A DNA stretch of 64,000 bases from Chryseobacterium aureum (GTDB lineage: Bacteria; Bacteroidota; Bacteroidia; Flavobacteriales; Weeksellaceae). This document shows positions 43,591 to 52,739 of the stretch, one piece after another; the first letter of the stretch is position 1; each line of letters opens with the position of its first letter. The DNA is taken from the NCBI RefSeq assembly GCF_003971235.1, contig NZ_CP034661.1, positions 2,294,001 to 2,358,000 of the forward strand, written 5' to 3'. Made by a program: the position numbers and the translations under genes. Under the pieces are notes generated by a model, which was given only the letters and a program-made list of their open reading frames with translations, was not told the DNA's origin and made no database searches.

Positions 43591-44238
43591 TCACAGAGTG
43601 ATTTTTAGTGCTGTTTTAATATATTCTATAATTTCATTGAAAGGCTTCTGCACCGCGTCTTTCTGATTGTAGGTCAATTGCCTGGTATCAATAGTCTGCA
43701 GGCTGTTTCTTTTGAATACAGGACTCTCAACCAGCATTCCATACTTTGAAATCTCTGCATCCATTTCCCTCTGATTGAGATAGCCATATCCTTTATCATA
43801 TCTGGACCGGATAAACACCCGCTCTGCCTCACTTTCAAGCATTCCCAGAATATTTTTGAAAACCAGTGTAGATTTTACAGAGACATTTGAGTATTCGAAT
43901 GGAATAATGATTAGATCACTGTAAATAAGAAGGTCACTGTACTTTTCATCGAGTGTTCCGGCCAAATCAAAAATATGGATATCATTACTTTGCTTCAGAT
44001 CAATCAGATGTTCAAAATCTGAAAAAAGCTGACCTTGTTCTCCGGCAATTTCCACCTCATAGAGCTTGGGCAAATCCGATAATTCATCTTCTTTCCACTT
44101 TTTGTAAAAAGACTTTTGGTAATCAAAATCAAAAACCCTGATCTTCCTTTTCGACACCCCTGAAATGTAATTGGCAAAAGCTATAGCGAGAGTGGTCTTT
44201 CCAACTCCCCCTTTTTGTGTACCGAATGTGATGATCAT
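43591..44238 (-). CDS. traA: ParA/MinD-type ATPase (TraA-like)
   Basis: A 215-residue ParA-family ATPase with the deviant Walker A KGGVGKTT (residues 9-16), the Walker A' strand VFDFDYQKSF and IHIFDLAG. In CTnDOT-type elements the first tra gene encodes such a protein, probably positioning the element or the transfer machinery. It lies just after the relaxase gene. The next gene follows at a 65-base distance. Confidence 0.85.
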   Translation of the reverse strand: MIITFGTQKGGVGKTTLAIAFANYISGVSKRKIRVFDFDYQKSFYKKWKEDELSDLPKLYEVEIAGEQGQLFSDFEHLIDLKQSNDIHIFDLAGTLDEKYSDLLIYSDLIIIPFEYSNVSVKSTLVFKNILGMLESEAERVFIRSRYDKGYGYLNQREMDAEISKYGMLVESPVFKRNSLQTIDTRQLTYNQKDAVQKPFNEIIEYIKTALKITL

Positions 44239-44290
44239 CGTTTTTTCTATTCGTTTTTTTCATTTCTTTTATATTAACCTGCACATGAGC

Positions 44291-45739
44291 CTATCGGCTT
44301 TTCCGTTTTTTCTTTTTTTTAAGTTCTTCTTCTGCGGGGTCCTTTGAGGCAGCAGAAGAATGCATTATATCAAATAAGAATTCATCAAATATTTTTACCA
44401 AACCTTCATCTTTTTGAATAGCATTAGCTGCAGATGGATTTACAAAATTTTGTACCTCCTTTATACCAACCAGTTTTTCAAGTTCCCCAATATAGTGGAG
44501 CCTGAAATGAATAGCATAATATTTTCCATCATCAGATCTTACAATACTGACATCAGCATTGTTTTGCGATTTGAGGTACTCTTTCACATGAGTTCTGGCA
44601 GCATCAAATATTTCTTTGCTTTTAAGTTTTTTATTCTCAAAAAGCATAAACTCCTTTAGCCCATTCTCCGGATATCTTGCTTCCAAAAAATCCAAAAGCA
44701 CATCCTTAGTTTTCTGATCCCGGATATTGAAATCCTTCAATCTTTCAAAAAGCCTTTTGTCAATTTTTTCAGAAGTGAATTCAAATATTTCTTTCATTTT
44801 CATGATCTCACTTCCCTTGTACATTTTCTGTTCTTTATTATCAATCAGAGAATACCCAAAGGGCGCTTGCCCATCCTTATGATGAAATATGAGATCGATT
44901 CCAAAAATGTCCTTAAGTTTTTTCTGAAGCTCACTTTCAAATTCTACTTTCGGCTCCAGGTATTTATCATGTTTTTCATCCGGAAGCATTGCTTCCTGTT
45001 TTCGATGGTCTTCGACCTTGAAAACATGGCACGAATAAAGCTCCTTGTATTTCGATAGAATGGCTTTGATTTGTTTTGTTCTGCTTTCATTTTTTCTGTT
45101 ATCAAAAACAATTTGATTTCCGGAGATCGTTTTTTCCAGGACTCCGTTTTTCAGTATATTCAGCTTGGTTTCGTCCTGTTTGTTCTGAACCAAACTAAAA
45201 CCGTTTCTTTTTAGTAAGATTTCCAACTGCTGTATGGAGCTGATCCGGTAATTCAAGAGTTTATTAAGATTCTCCCCATTACTAAATCCGTAGATCTTTT
45301 CCAACACTTTGGATAATGCGGCTTGTGATTTCAGTTTTTCATAACTGTCGTTGATCTTTTTCCCGGTTGATTTATCGACTCTTGTTGATACAATATGAAC
45401 ATGATTGTTCTCAGTATCGCTATGAAAAACAACAATAAAAGGTTGTGATCCGTAACCCATCTCATCCATAAAGTTTTCAGCTACTTTTGTCAGCTCTTCT
45501 TTGGAATGTTCCCTGAATTTTGTGGATAAAGCGGCATGAAATTGCGGCTTTCTAACTTTTTCGTTTTTTGAAACTGAAGCCAGGTAAGATTTCACTTCTT
45601 CCTTTTCACTCGATTCGTTAATGAATGACGGGAAGTTTTTCATCAGCATCAGCTCACCTTTTCCCTTATCTATTTTTTTTTCGTTATAGTTGACCCCCGG
45701 AAAATTAGGTCCTGCGGGCTTCATCAACTTAATAATCAT
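44291..45739 (-). CDS. mobB: Relaxase / mobilisation nuclease (MobB type)
   Basis: A 482-residue relaxase starting at ATG 45739, overlapping the RHH gene by 11 bases. The N-terminal domain has a histidine-rich metal site NNHVHIVSTRVD at ~110, preceded by FHAALSTKFREHS, as in MobP/MobV-like relaxases of Bacteroidota. It should nick the element at oriT and carry the strand through the channel. The C-terminal ~200 residues are charged and helical. oriT is probably near the start of this operon but was not recognised. Confidence 0.85.
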   Translation of the reverse strand: MIIKLMKPAGPNFPGVNYNEKKIDKGKGELMLMKNFPSFINESSEKEEVKSYLASVSKNEKVRKPQFHAALSTKFREHSKEELTKVAENFMDEMGYGSQPFIVVFHSDTENNHVHIVSTRVDKSTGKKINDSYEKLKSQAALSKVLEKIYGFSNGENLNKLLNYRISSIQQLEILLKRNGFSLVQNKQDETKLNILKNGVLEKTISGNQIVFDNRKNESRTKQIKAILSKYKELYSCHVFKVEDHRKQEAMLPDEKHDKYLEPKVEFESELQKKLKDIFGIDLIFHHKDGQAPFGYSLIDNKEQKMYKGSEIMKMKEIFEFTSEKIDKRLFERLKDFNIRDQKTKDVLLDFLEARYPENGLKEFMLFENKKLKSKEIFDAARTHVKEYLKSQNNADVSIVRSDDGKYYAIHFRLHYIGELEKLVGIKEVQNFVNPSAANAIQKDEGLVKIFDEFLFDIMHSSAASKDPAEEELKKKKKRKSR

Positions 45740-46088
45740 TTCCCAGCATTGAGTAAATTTTGAGAAATATCTCATTCTGCTGGACCTTAAGCTTTATCAT
45801 TTCATCAAGCTGCACAGAAAACTTCTCTAATTCATGCTGTGAAATAAACTTTTGCCCGTTCACTATTTTGGCAATCTGGTTGATATTGGTTTCTATTTTT
45901 ACAAAGATGTTGTCTTGTCTTTCAATGAAGCCCAGTACTTTTTTCCTCTCATGATCCAAGAGTCTGTTTTCCACCGCATTAATAATTAAACCCGTCAGAG
46001 ATATGTGCTTTGTTTTACAAAAGGTCTTCCAGTCTTTTTTCCGACTGCTGCCGATCCTAAATTTTATTACAGCTGTTTTACCCTCCAT
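45729..46088 (-). CDS. mobA: Relaxosome accessory protein (MobA/MobC-type RHH)
   Basis: A 119-residue protein with an N-terminal ribbon-helix-helix segment (AVIKFRIGSSRKKDWKTFCK followed by SLTGLIINAVEN) and a C-terminal helical NINQIAKIVNG segment typical of bacterial mobilisation proteins. It binds oriT next to the relaxase, whose gene it overlaps. It is the first gene of the long minus-strand transfer operon. Confidence 0.85.
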   Translation of the reverse strand: MEGKTAVIKFRIGSSRKKDWKTFCKTKHISLTGLIINAVENRLLDHERKKVLGFIERQDNIFVKIETNINQIAKIVNGQKFISQHELEKFSVQLDEMIKLKVQQNEIFLKIYSMLGNDY

Positions 46089-46092
46089 GGAA

Positions 46093-47331
46093 TTATGGAA
46101 CTATCCATTTTAGCTGTCCGTCAACACTTTGTAAATTATAAGTTCCGGTAGCAGGAGGAATAGGAACGGATACTCTATCTGTAAATCCTAAAGTTCCGTC
46201 TGGTTTTGCGATAACATCTTTAGTATACGTGGAGTCGGATGTAGTATAGGAAGGATTAATCAAAAAACTACCGTTAATTTTTAACCACCTAAGAGCAAAA
46301 TCTCCGATAATGAGACCATTAGTCCAGGAAGCGCTGTAATCAACATTATTTTCAGTTCCAATATTAGAGGAGGGCACAAGATTTACATTGCTGTGAATAA
46401 CCAATCTGTTGTTAACAGTTTCAACGCCGTTAACAGTGTTGCTGTGTCCGGCTCCCGTACCGATAAAAATGTTATTTTCACCTTTTACGTACACCCCTGT
46501 TTGTGCACCAAGCATTACATTTTTGTTTTCACTGGTTATAGATTGTCCTGAAGACTGTCCTATAATAGTATTGTAGCTCCCGGTATTCAGATCGTGTAAT
46601 GCCGACTGGCCAATGGCTATATTTTTATAACCGGAGGTAATATTCCTTAATGATGCATTTCCAACAGCAACGTTTACATTTCCGGTAATAAGTTTATCCG
46701 GAATGCTGTCGTTATAACCGGAAGTGTGACCTAAAAAAGTATTGAACTGCCCTGAAGTCAATCCGTTCAAACTGTAACCGCCAACAGCAATATTCCCTAT
46801 ACCCGTCATTAAATTTTGTAATGCTCCAACACCATAAGAAAGATTATAGATACCGGTGTGAAAAGGGTTCATATTACCAAAAAACATCGAACTGGTCTGT
46901 ACATTCAGACCTAAAGCTCCGTCTCTGGTAGGAGCAGCTGTGCTCCCCGAAAAAGTGATAAATCCAGGTGAATAGTTTCCCCTGTTTACAACAGTTTCTA
47001 AAGTATCACGCTCAAAGGGCTGCCATACTTCTCCATCGAAATAATAATACCCCACACGAGTCACATTGGCAGTTTTCAGTGTCGTATTTACTATATCAAG
47101 CCCTTCTGTTACATAAACAATTGTTCCTTTCTGATCGGTATTATAGAGTGAATCTTTACTTTTTACCTCGGATCCTTTTAAACGAGGGGCAATGATACCG
47201 TCAGGTTTTGTTATATCGACAGTATTTTTCATGACATCAAAGGTGGCCTGGGGCGTTAAAGTATTGATACCGACCTGTCCCTGAACTGAGAATCCGATAA
47301 ATGGCAAAAGCAAATAAATTATTGTTTTCAT
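46093..47331 (-). CDS. Surface protein with YadA-head-like repeats
   Basis: A 412-residue exported protein starting at ATG 47331 (MKTIIYLLLPFIGFSVQGQ signal). From ~130 to 280 it carries left-handed beta-roll repeats of the trimeric adhesin head type: GNIAVGGYSLNGLTSGQFNTF, NVNVAVGNASLRNITSGYKN, IAIGQSALHDLNTGSYNTI and NIFIGTGAGHSN. There is no C-terminal outer-membrane anchor, chaperone or sorting domain; it ends at LQSVDGQLKWIVP. It lies 4 bases from the relaxosome gene, in the same orientation. It could promote cell contact during mating, which is inference. Confidence 0.75.
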   Translation of the reverse strand: MKTIIYLLLPFIGFSVQGQVGINTLTPQATFDVMKNTVDITKPDGIIAPRLKGSEVKSKDSLYNTDQKGTIVYVTEGLDIVNTTLKTANVTRVGYYYFDGEVWQPFERDTLETVVNRGNYSPGFITFSGSTAAPTRDGALGLNVQTSSMFFGNMNPFHTGIYNLSYGVGALQNLMTGIGNIAVGGYSLNGLTSGQFNTFLGHTSGYNDSIPDKLITGNVNVAVGNASLRNITSGYKNIAIGQSALHDLNTGSYNTIIGQSSGQSITSENKNVMLGAQTGVYVKGENNIFIGTGAGHSNTVNGVETVNNRLVIHSNVNLVPSSNIGTENNVDYSASWTNGLIIGDFALRWLKINGSFLINPSYTTSDSTYTKDVIAKPDGTLGFTDRVSVPIPPATGTYNLQSVDGQLKWIVP

Positions 47332-47399
47332 TCTGTTCTTCGTGTTTAGTTGCTGGTACAAAATTGACGCATCAAAACCATGAAAACAATAGTATTCAA

Positions 47400-47741
47400 A
47401 GCCAATAGATTAGATAAGACTACTTTGGATTAGTTTGGAAGAAAAATAGATTAAAAAAGAATAAATTGTATTGATTTGGATTCTTACATATACACTTTTA
47501 AAAAGAAAAACAAGTTCCGCACTTTTTTCCCTTGTAAAAAAATCTTTTGCTTAGTATAGGTTGATCTTTTTGAGTGTTCAGAAAAGTGGTATGATAGTTA
47601 TTATGAAATCAACAGTTAATAATTGCCAATGCTAAATTCTGCAAATCTAATCTTTAGGATTGCCATAACTACACTGCGTTATTTTTTGCAGGTCAGTAGT
47701 TAAATCCTGCAGTCTTTATATAGGTTTTTATACTATATTTG
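47400..47741. promoter_or_regulatory. Divergent regulatory region with ~33-bp tandem repeats (copy 1)
   Basis: This region lies between the adhesin (minus) and sigma factor (plus) genes. It contains AAAAAGAAAAACAAGTTCC near 47500, GGTTGATCTTTTTGAG near 47568 and three imperfect repeats with TGC...TTTTTT..AGG at 47640, 47675 and 47708, the last two exactly 33 bases apart. A TATATTTG -7 box (47734-47741) fits the sigma factor gene, whose ATG is at 47766. A degenerate second copy lies at ~52750-53205. Confidence 0.6.
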
Positions 47742-47765
47742 TACTGAATATACATTCATCAAATA

Positions 47766-48359
47766 ATGAAAAAAGAATATCCAGATTTAGCTCCCGAGCA
47801 ATGGATAGATACATATGCTGATTTTCTTTATGCCTACACTATAATGAGGGTAAGCTCGAAAGAAGATGCTGAAGATATTGTACAGGAGACCTTTTTAGCA
47901 GCTTACAAAAATGTTGGAAATTTTGAAAACAGATCATCAGTAAAAACATGGCTTACCAGCATCCTTAAAAATAAAATCATTGATCATTACCGAAAGAAAA
48001 GTAATAGCAATAATCAAAGCTATGATGATTACCTTGATGAAACGGAAGAATCATTTGAAAATTCTTTTTTTAATGAAAATAAATACGGAAGATGGAAACA
48101 GGACATCAATAAAAATTATATTTCAGAGAGTACAGATCATTATATATTAAGTAAAGAATTTTATACAATAATGGACCTCTGTCTTCAAAAGCTGCCTCCA
48201 AAATTAAAACCGTTATTTGTAGCCAAATATATGATGGATGAAGATGCTGAAAAAATTTGTAAGGATTTTAATATTACTCCGTCTAATTACTGGGTGCTTC
48301 TTTTCAGAGCTAAAACACTGCTGAGAAGTTGCCTTGAAAAAAATGAAATCACATTGTAA
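47766..48359 (+). CDS. ECF-type RNA polymerase sigma factor
   Basis: A 197-residue ECF sigma factor. Region 2 text DAEDIVQETFLAAYKNVGNF and SVKTWLTSILKNKIIDHYRKK, an unusually long linker (~80-135), and region 4 with LQKLPPKLKPLFVAKYMMDE. It is the first gene of an eight-gene plus-strand operon and probably drives it, controlled by the protein encoded next. The upstream 33-bp repeats may be its targets or another regulator's. Confidence 0.9.
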   Translation: MKKEYPDLAPEQWIDTYADFLYAYTIMRVSSKEDAEDIVQETFLAAYKNVGNFENRSSVKTWLTSILKNKIIDHYRKKSNSNNQSYDDYLDETEESFENSFFNENKYGRWKQDINKNYISESTDHYILSKEFYTIMDLCLQKLPPKLKPLFVAKYMMDEDAEKICKDFNITPSNYWVLLFRAKTLLRSCLEKNEITL

Positions 48360-48362
48360 ATT

Positions 48363-48629
48363 ATGAAATTTTTAAACATCCTATTACATAATTGTGAAGA
48401 AACTTCTTTTAATATTATAAAATCTGAAGAGACTTCTCTTACGTTTTCTAAATGGCTGAAGATGAAATTTCATATTGCTTTCTGCAAATGCTGCAGAAAT
48501 TTCGGAAAGCAGACAAAAGTCATTGATAAAGCATTACAGCATCATTTCAGGTCTGATATTTCAGAGCATTCTGTTAAGGCTTCACAGGAACTCAAAGACA
48601 GAATAAAAGAAAATTTAAAAAATATATAA
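48363..48629 (+). CDS. Small Cys/His protein, putative anti-sigma factor
   Basis: An 88-residue protein 3 bases after the sigma factor gene. It has His-Asn-Cys near residue 9-10 and HIAFCKCC near 40, the spacing of a zinc-finger (zf-HC2 type) anti-sigma domain. There is no membrane segment. It should bind and restrain the adjacent sigma factor, perhaps releasing it on thiol or metal stress. Identification is by context plus the Cys/His pattern. Confidence 0.7.
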   Translation: MKFLNILLHNCEETSFNIIKSEETSLTFSKWLKMKFHIAFCKCCRNFGKQTKVIDKALQHHFRSDISEHSVKASQELKDRIKENLKNI

Positions 48630-48679
48630 AAACTTTGTAAGGAATAGAATTTTGCTTCGTCTAAACTCAAAAAAAAGTG

Positions 48680-49129
48680 ATGAAAACAAAATTTTTATTT
48701 CCGGTTCTTTTATTTTTCAGCAGTATTTTTTTTGCACAATCAGCAAAAAATATCAATCAGCAGGATGGCGTCGCCAATTATGGTTATGATGTTGTGAGCT
48801 ATTTTTCGGGAAAACCCCAGGAAGGCTCTGCAAAAAACATTGTAAACTATATGAATGCTAATTACTATTTTGTCAATTCCCAGAACAAAGCTATTTTTCA
48901 AAAAGATCCCAATAAATATCTTCCGCAATATGGTGGTTATTGTGCTTTTGCTATGGGAGATAATGGAGAAAAGGTAGAAGTAAATCCTAAAACCTATAAA
49001 ATCACCAACGGTAAATTATATTTATTTTACAATAGATTTTTCACAAACACACTAACAAGCTGGAATAAGGATGAGAAGAATCTGACAGTAAAAGCAGATA
49101 AAAACTGGAAAAAATTCACAACAAAGTAA
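48680..49129 (+). CDS. Exported YHS-domain protein
   Basis: A 149-residue protein from ATG 48680 (a GTG codon lies just before). It has a signal peptide (KFLFPVLLFFSSIFFAQS) and a YHS-like domain: YGYDVVSYFSGKPQEGS, NAIFQKDPNKYLPQYGGYCAFAM in parts. YHS domains bind metals, often copper. It is third in the sigma operon, with a 47-base gap before it. Periplasmic metal handling is a reasonable guess. Confidence 0.8.
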   Translation: MKTKFLFPVLLFFSSIFFAQSAKNINQQDGVANYGYDVVSYFSGKPQEGSAKNIVNYMNANYYFVNSQNKAIFQKDPNKYLPQYGGYCAFAMGDNGEKVEVNPKTYKITNGKLYLFYNRFFTNTLTSWNKDEKNLTVKADKNWKKFTTK

Positions 49130-49138
49130 AATCCTGAA

Positions 49139-49582
49139 ATGTTTAACCCAATGAAAACAATTATTCTGCTTCTGGTGGCCGGCTTCTCCTTTCAAAGCTG
49201 TATCAGGGAAAATACTTCTACAGAAGACCTCATGGAAATGGCTTCGGAAAATTCCAACCTTTTATATTCAGGGGATTTTATGAAGGGCCCCTACGGAATT
49301 AATTTCGGAGGTAGGGCTGAAGTGTATGAAAAAGCGGGAATATATACGCTGTCGTTTGACCAGAACTTTTCTGTAAGCAACGGTCCTGACCTTTATGTAT
49401 ATGTAAGTACGGAACAACAACCCAATAATTTTATCTCATTAGGAAAATTAAAATCCATAAATGGAGAGCAAATTTATACTTTTCCATCAAAGCCGGATCT
49501 GGATTTATATAAATATGCTGTAGTACACTGCCAGCAGTACAATCACTTATTCTCATATGCATTACTTAAAAAAAATAAATGA
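49139..49582 (+). CDS. DM13-domain lipoprotein
   Basis: A 147-residue protein. The likely effective start is Met5 (49151), giving the lipoprotein signal MKTIILLLVAGFSFQSC. The body has the DM13 pattern LLYSGDFMKGPYGINFGGRAEVYE split over residues ~40-65, then LSFDQNFSVSNGPDLYVYVS. DM13 domains are thought to be redox- or electron-transfer-related. It ends in a 4-base ATGA overlap with the DoxX gene. Confidence 0.82.
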   Translation: MFNPMKTIILLLVAGFSFQSCIRENTSTEDLMEMASENSNLLYSGDFMKGPYGINFGGRAEVYEKAGIYTLSFDQNFSVSNGPDLYVYVSTEQQPNNFISLGKLKSINGEQIYTFPSKPDLDLYKYAVVHCQQYNHLFSYALLKKNK

Positions 49583-49968
49583 TGAAAAAAACAATCAACT
49601 GGATTATTAAACTTGTACCTGTGGTGATTATGCTGCAAACCCTTTATTTCAAATTCTCGGCTGCACCTGAATCTGTATATATCTTCTCAAAAATAGGATT
49701 GGAACCCTATGGAAGGATAGGAATCGGCCTTTTGGAACTTATTGCTTCTATTCTCATCTTAATACCAAGAACAACTTTTTACGGGGCTGGTTTAGGATTG
49801 GGATTAATGTTAGGAGCCATTAAATTTCATGTGACAGAATTAGGCATTGATGTACAGAATGACGGAGGAAAACTTTTCTATCTGGCAGTTATTGTAGCTA
49901 TGTTTTGCGCAATATTAACTGCTGTGTACAGAAGACAATTCTTCTCTTTATTCACTAAAAATAAATGA
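49579..49968 (+). CDS. DoxX-like membrane protein
   Basis: A 129-residue protein with four membrane helices (~5-22, ~45-65, ~68-85 and ~100-118), including YGRIGIGLLELIASILILIP. This fits the DoxX/DoxD family of small redox-associated membrane proteins. It overlaps the DM13 gene by 4 bases, so the two products may work together at the membrane. Confidence 0.78.
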   Translation: MMKKTINWIIKLVPVVIMLQTLYFKFSAAPESVYIFSKIGLEPYGRIGIGLLELIASILILIPRTTFYGAGLGLGLMLGAIKFHVTELGIDVQNDGGKLFYLAVIVAMFCAILTAVYRRQFFSLFTKNK

Positions 49969-49977
49969 CGGTAACCA

Positions 49978-50466
49978 ATGATAACAAGTATTGAAAATAA
50001 TTTACAGGAATTATCCTGTATACTAGGGTCTGTATCCGATGAACTCTATACAAGCAAAAGTAAATATCTTTTTGGCAGTTCAATAGGTCAACATGTAAGA
50101 CATATTCTGGAAATGTATGAAGTTTTGCTGGAAAGCTATTCCATAGGTAAATTTTCCTTTGAAAATAGAAACAGAAGACAAATTCTGGAAGAAAGTGCTA
50201 AAGAAATGCTGTTTACTATAGAACAAATCATTTCAAAGATCAATAAAGAAGACAAAGAGTTGATTTGTGTTTTGAATGATAATGAAATTAATGAGGAACA
50301 TCTTAAAACCACTTATTTCAGGGAATTGCTGTACTGTTTTGAGCACGGCATTCATCATCAGGCTTTAATAAAAGTAGCTCTTAAAGAATTTGGGTGGGAA
50401 AACATTCCTGAAAATTTCGGAGTGGCTCCCTCCACTATAAAATTTCGTCTTGCATGTGCACAGTAA
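49978..50466 (+). CDS. DinB-family four-helix protein
   Basis: A 162-residue helical protein with the DinB-like metal histidines spread in IGQHVRHILEM (~40-45) and FEHGIHHQALIKVAL (~123-130). DinB/YfiT-fold proteins are metal-dependent and often act as thiol transferases in stress response. Its stop overlaps the next gene by 13 bases. Confidence 0.78.
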   Translation: MITSIENNLQELSCILGSVSDELYTSKSKYLFGSSIGQHVRHILEMYEVLLESYSIGKFSFENRNRRQILEESAKEMLFTIEQIISKINKEDKELICVLNDNEINEEHLKTTYFRELLYCFEHGIHHQALIKVALKEFGWENIPENFGVAPSTIKFRLACAQ

Positions 50467-51167
50467 GCTTTTTTAAAACAGAACAGGAAATTATTCTTAC
50501 TTCTAACAGAGATGAGAAGATAAACAGAGAAAGAGCTGTTTTTCCCAATAGTCTTGATTTGCAAAATAAAAAACTTTATTTTCCTAAAGACGAGAGAGCT
50601 TCGGGAACCTGGTTTATTACAGATGACAACGGCAATACGGTGATTCTTTTAAACGGAGCATTTCGCAAACACTTAAGTAATCCGCCCTATAAAAAAAGCA
50701 GGGGTATTGTACTTTTAGATTTAGCTAAAAGTGAAAATTTTTTAAAGGGTTTTCACGAATATAATTTATCGGGAATAGAACCGTTTCAGTTATTGGTTTG
50801 TACTGAAGAAAAATTATTTAGATTACTTTGGGATGGAAACAGCAAGCATATGATTCCTCTGAACAAAAATGAAAACCATTTGTTTTCTTCCAAAACATTA
50901 TACGACGATTCTATTGAATATCAAAGAAATACACATTTTAAAGAATTTCAAAAACACAATAAAATTGATGCTGAAAAAATTGTAAATTTTCACAAAATGC
51001 ATCAGATAGAAAAAGAGGATGAAATTGAAAGTGTCATAAAGGAAACATTCATAACGGTAAGCATTACCCAACTTATTATTAGAAAAGAAAATATTGATCT
51101 TCGCTATTATGATTTAGTAGAAAACACATTACAAAAGAAAAAAATTGAGAAAAGAATTTTTATTTAA
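50454..51167 (+). CDS. NRDE/TANGO2-family protein
   Basis: A 237-residue protein starting MCTVSFFKT with the family signature TSNRDEKINR near residue 20. The Cys2 start and the NRDE block are typical of TANGO2-like Ntn-hydrolase-fold proteins, linked to haem handling or lipid metabolism. It overlaps DinB by 13 bases and the ATP-grasp gene by 23, showing tight coupling. Biochemical role here unknown. Confidence 0.85.
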   Translation: MCTVSFFKTEQEIILTSNRDEKINRERAVFPNSLDLQNKKLYFPKDERASGTWFITDDNGNTVILLNGAFRKHLSNPPYKKSRGIVLLDLAKSENFLKGFHEYNLSGIEPFQLLVCTEEKLFRLLWDGNSKHMIPLNKNENHLFSSKTLYDDSIEYQRNTHFKEFQKHNKIDAEKIVNFHKMHQIEKEDEIESVIKETFITVSITQLIIRKENIDLRYYDLVENTLQKKKIEKRIFI

Positions 51168-52191
51168 GGTCAAGTATAAATGGTATAGAGTAACACATTG
51201 GGAATTCTGGCCTATGTGGGCTCTGTATCTTCCGTGTATTTTTTATTATGTCTGGATTAGTATAAAATCTCAGTCTTTTGGTTTTTTTAAAGCAGTGAAC
51301 CCTGCAATTATTTATGGAGGAATGACACTGGAAGATAAAAACTATGTGAATCAGCTTTTACCGCAAAGATACAGAGCAAAATCTTTTCTCTTAACAGAAA
51401 GAACCAAACCGGAGAAAATTGAAAATATTCTGAAAGAAAATAATATCGTATATCCTATCATTTTAAAGCCCAACAATGGTTGCAGAGGAAGAAATGTACA
51501 ATTAATCAAAGATAAGAAACAGACCGCTGATTATCTCCAAAATTACAATAACGAAGATCTGCTTTTGGAGGAGTACATTGATTATCCAAATGAAATAGGT
51601 GTTTTTTATATCAGAATGCCCAATGAAAAAAAAGGATTTATCAGTGGGATTGTAGAAAAAAAAGGAATTGAAGTAAAGGGTAATGGAGAAACGACATTAG
51701 GACAACTTGTGAAATATAATCTTAGGTATCATAGTTTTTATCCTGATATTTTTAATGGTAATTCTTATTATCAAAACTACATCCCTGAAAAAAATGAAAA
51801 AGTTCTTTTAAGTACTATTGGAAATCATGCTCGTGGAGCAACTTTTTATAATGCATCAGACAATATTTCGCATGAAATTACAGATCTGTTTAATGAGATC
51901 TGCTTTTCTGTAGATGGATTTTATTACGGACGTTTTGACGTAAAATTCAACACCTGGGAGGAATTAAAAGCAGGAAAAAACTTTAAAATCATAGAATTAA
52001 ACGGAGCTGCTTCTGAACCTACCTTTATTTATGATCCTAACCATTCTTATCTTTTTGCTATCAAAACAATCATAAAGCATTGGAATTTTATGTATAAAAT
52101 TGCTAAAATTAACAGACAAAATGGGTATCAATTTACCAATATTACTGAGTGTTGGAGAATATTGAAGGAGTTTAACCCTTTTATAGTATAA
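51145..52191 (+). CDS. ATP-grasp ligase-like protein
   Basis: A 348-residue protein. The N-terminal ~50 residues hold a Trp-rich hydrophobic segment (FWPMWALYLPCIFYYVWI). The ATP-grasp body follows: PIILKPNNGCRGRNVQLI (~110), LLLEEYIDYPNEIGVF and the metal-binding FKIIELNGAASEPTFIYD (~285). It resembles D-Ala-D-Ala ligase and cyanophycin-type folds, and should join a carboxylate to an amine or thiol. It is last in the sigma operon, followed by a strong terminator 130 bases later. Confidence 0.8.
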   Translation: MRKEFLFKVKYKWYRVTHWEFWPMWALYLPCIFYYVWISIKSQSFGFFKAVNPAIIYGGMTLEDKNYVNQLLPQRYRAKSFLLTERTKPEKIENILKENNIVYPIILKPNNGCRGRNVQLIKDKKQTADYLQNYNNEDLLLEEYIDYPNEIGVFYIRMPNEKKGFISGIVEKKGIEVKGNGETTLGQLVKYNLRYHSFYPDIFNGNSYYQNYIPEKNEKVLLSTIGNHARGATFYNASDNISHEITDLFNEICFSVDGFYYGRFDVKFNTWEELKAGKNFKIIELNGAASEPTFIYDPNHSYLFAIKTIIKHWNFMYKIAKINRQNGYQFTNITECWRILKEFNPFIV

Positions 52192-52313
52192 TAAAAATAT
52201 TTACTGAATTTTCCCCTATTAACTTAAACTTTATCATACCAAAAATTATTTTATATAAGTTGTATTTACAATTCAATAGACGCTGAAAATGTATTAAATC
52301 AAATGACAACTAC

Positions 52314-52351
52314 AAAAAAAGACTGCCTCAGAATTAAGGCAGTCTTTTTTT
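52314..52351. terminator. Bidirectional terminator after the sigma operon
   Basis: GACTGCC (52321-52327) and GGCAGTC (52338-52344) form a 7-bp stem flanked by A7 (52314-52320) and T7 (52345-52351). This is a classic bidirectional intrinsic terminator. Confidence 0.85.
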
Positions 52352-52382
52352 GAATTCCTTAAGAAAGTTATTTTTGCTTTTC

Positions 52383-52487
52383 TCATATATGTACTTCTCT
52401 TTGCCCATTGGCATCCTTAAACAATTCAGGATTGTTTATTTTAAGTTGAAGATTATTTAGAATATATGCAGTTAAACTTAGACACTA
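52383..52487 (-). pseudogene. Remnant of a protein-coding 3' end
   Basis: The minus strand encodes a short open stretch ending LNNLQLKINNPELFKDANGQ then REVHI and a TGA at 52383-52385. The residue composition looks coding, but the frame is closed upstream within ~35 codons and no start is present. It is probably the last piece of a deleted gene. Low certainty. Confidence 0.35.
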
Positions 52488-52739
52488 TATTTTATATTGT
52501 AGAAGCTGAACTGATTTACTTATCACTCCACTTAAATCCCTGTAAGTGACAGATACAAAATAAATTCTTTGGTTTTCAATTTTAGTTTCTGTTGCAAATG
52601 GAAGCACCAAAATAATAAAAATAATCCTCTGAATAATTTCTGATTTAAACCGAAACTACAATGTGAATTCTTATGTAGAAAACTTTAAACATTCTAATCA
52701 AAATTCCTCTCAGCAACTAGGATGTACCTAACCGGAAAT

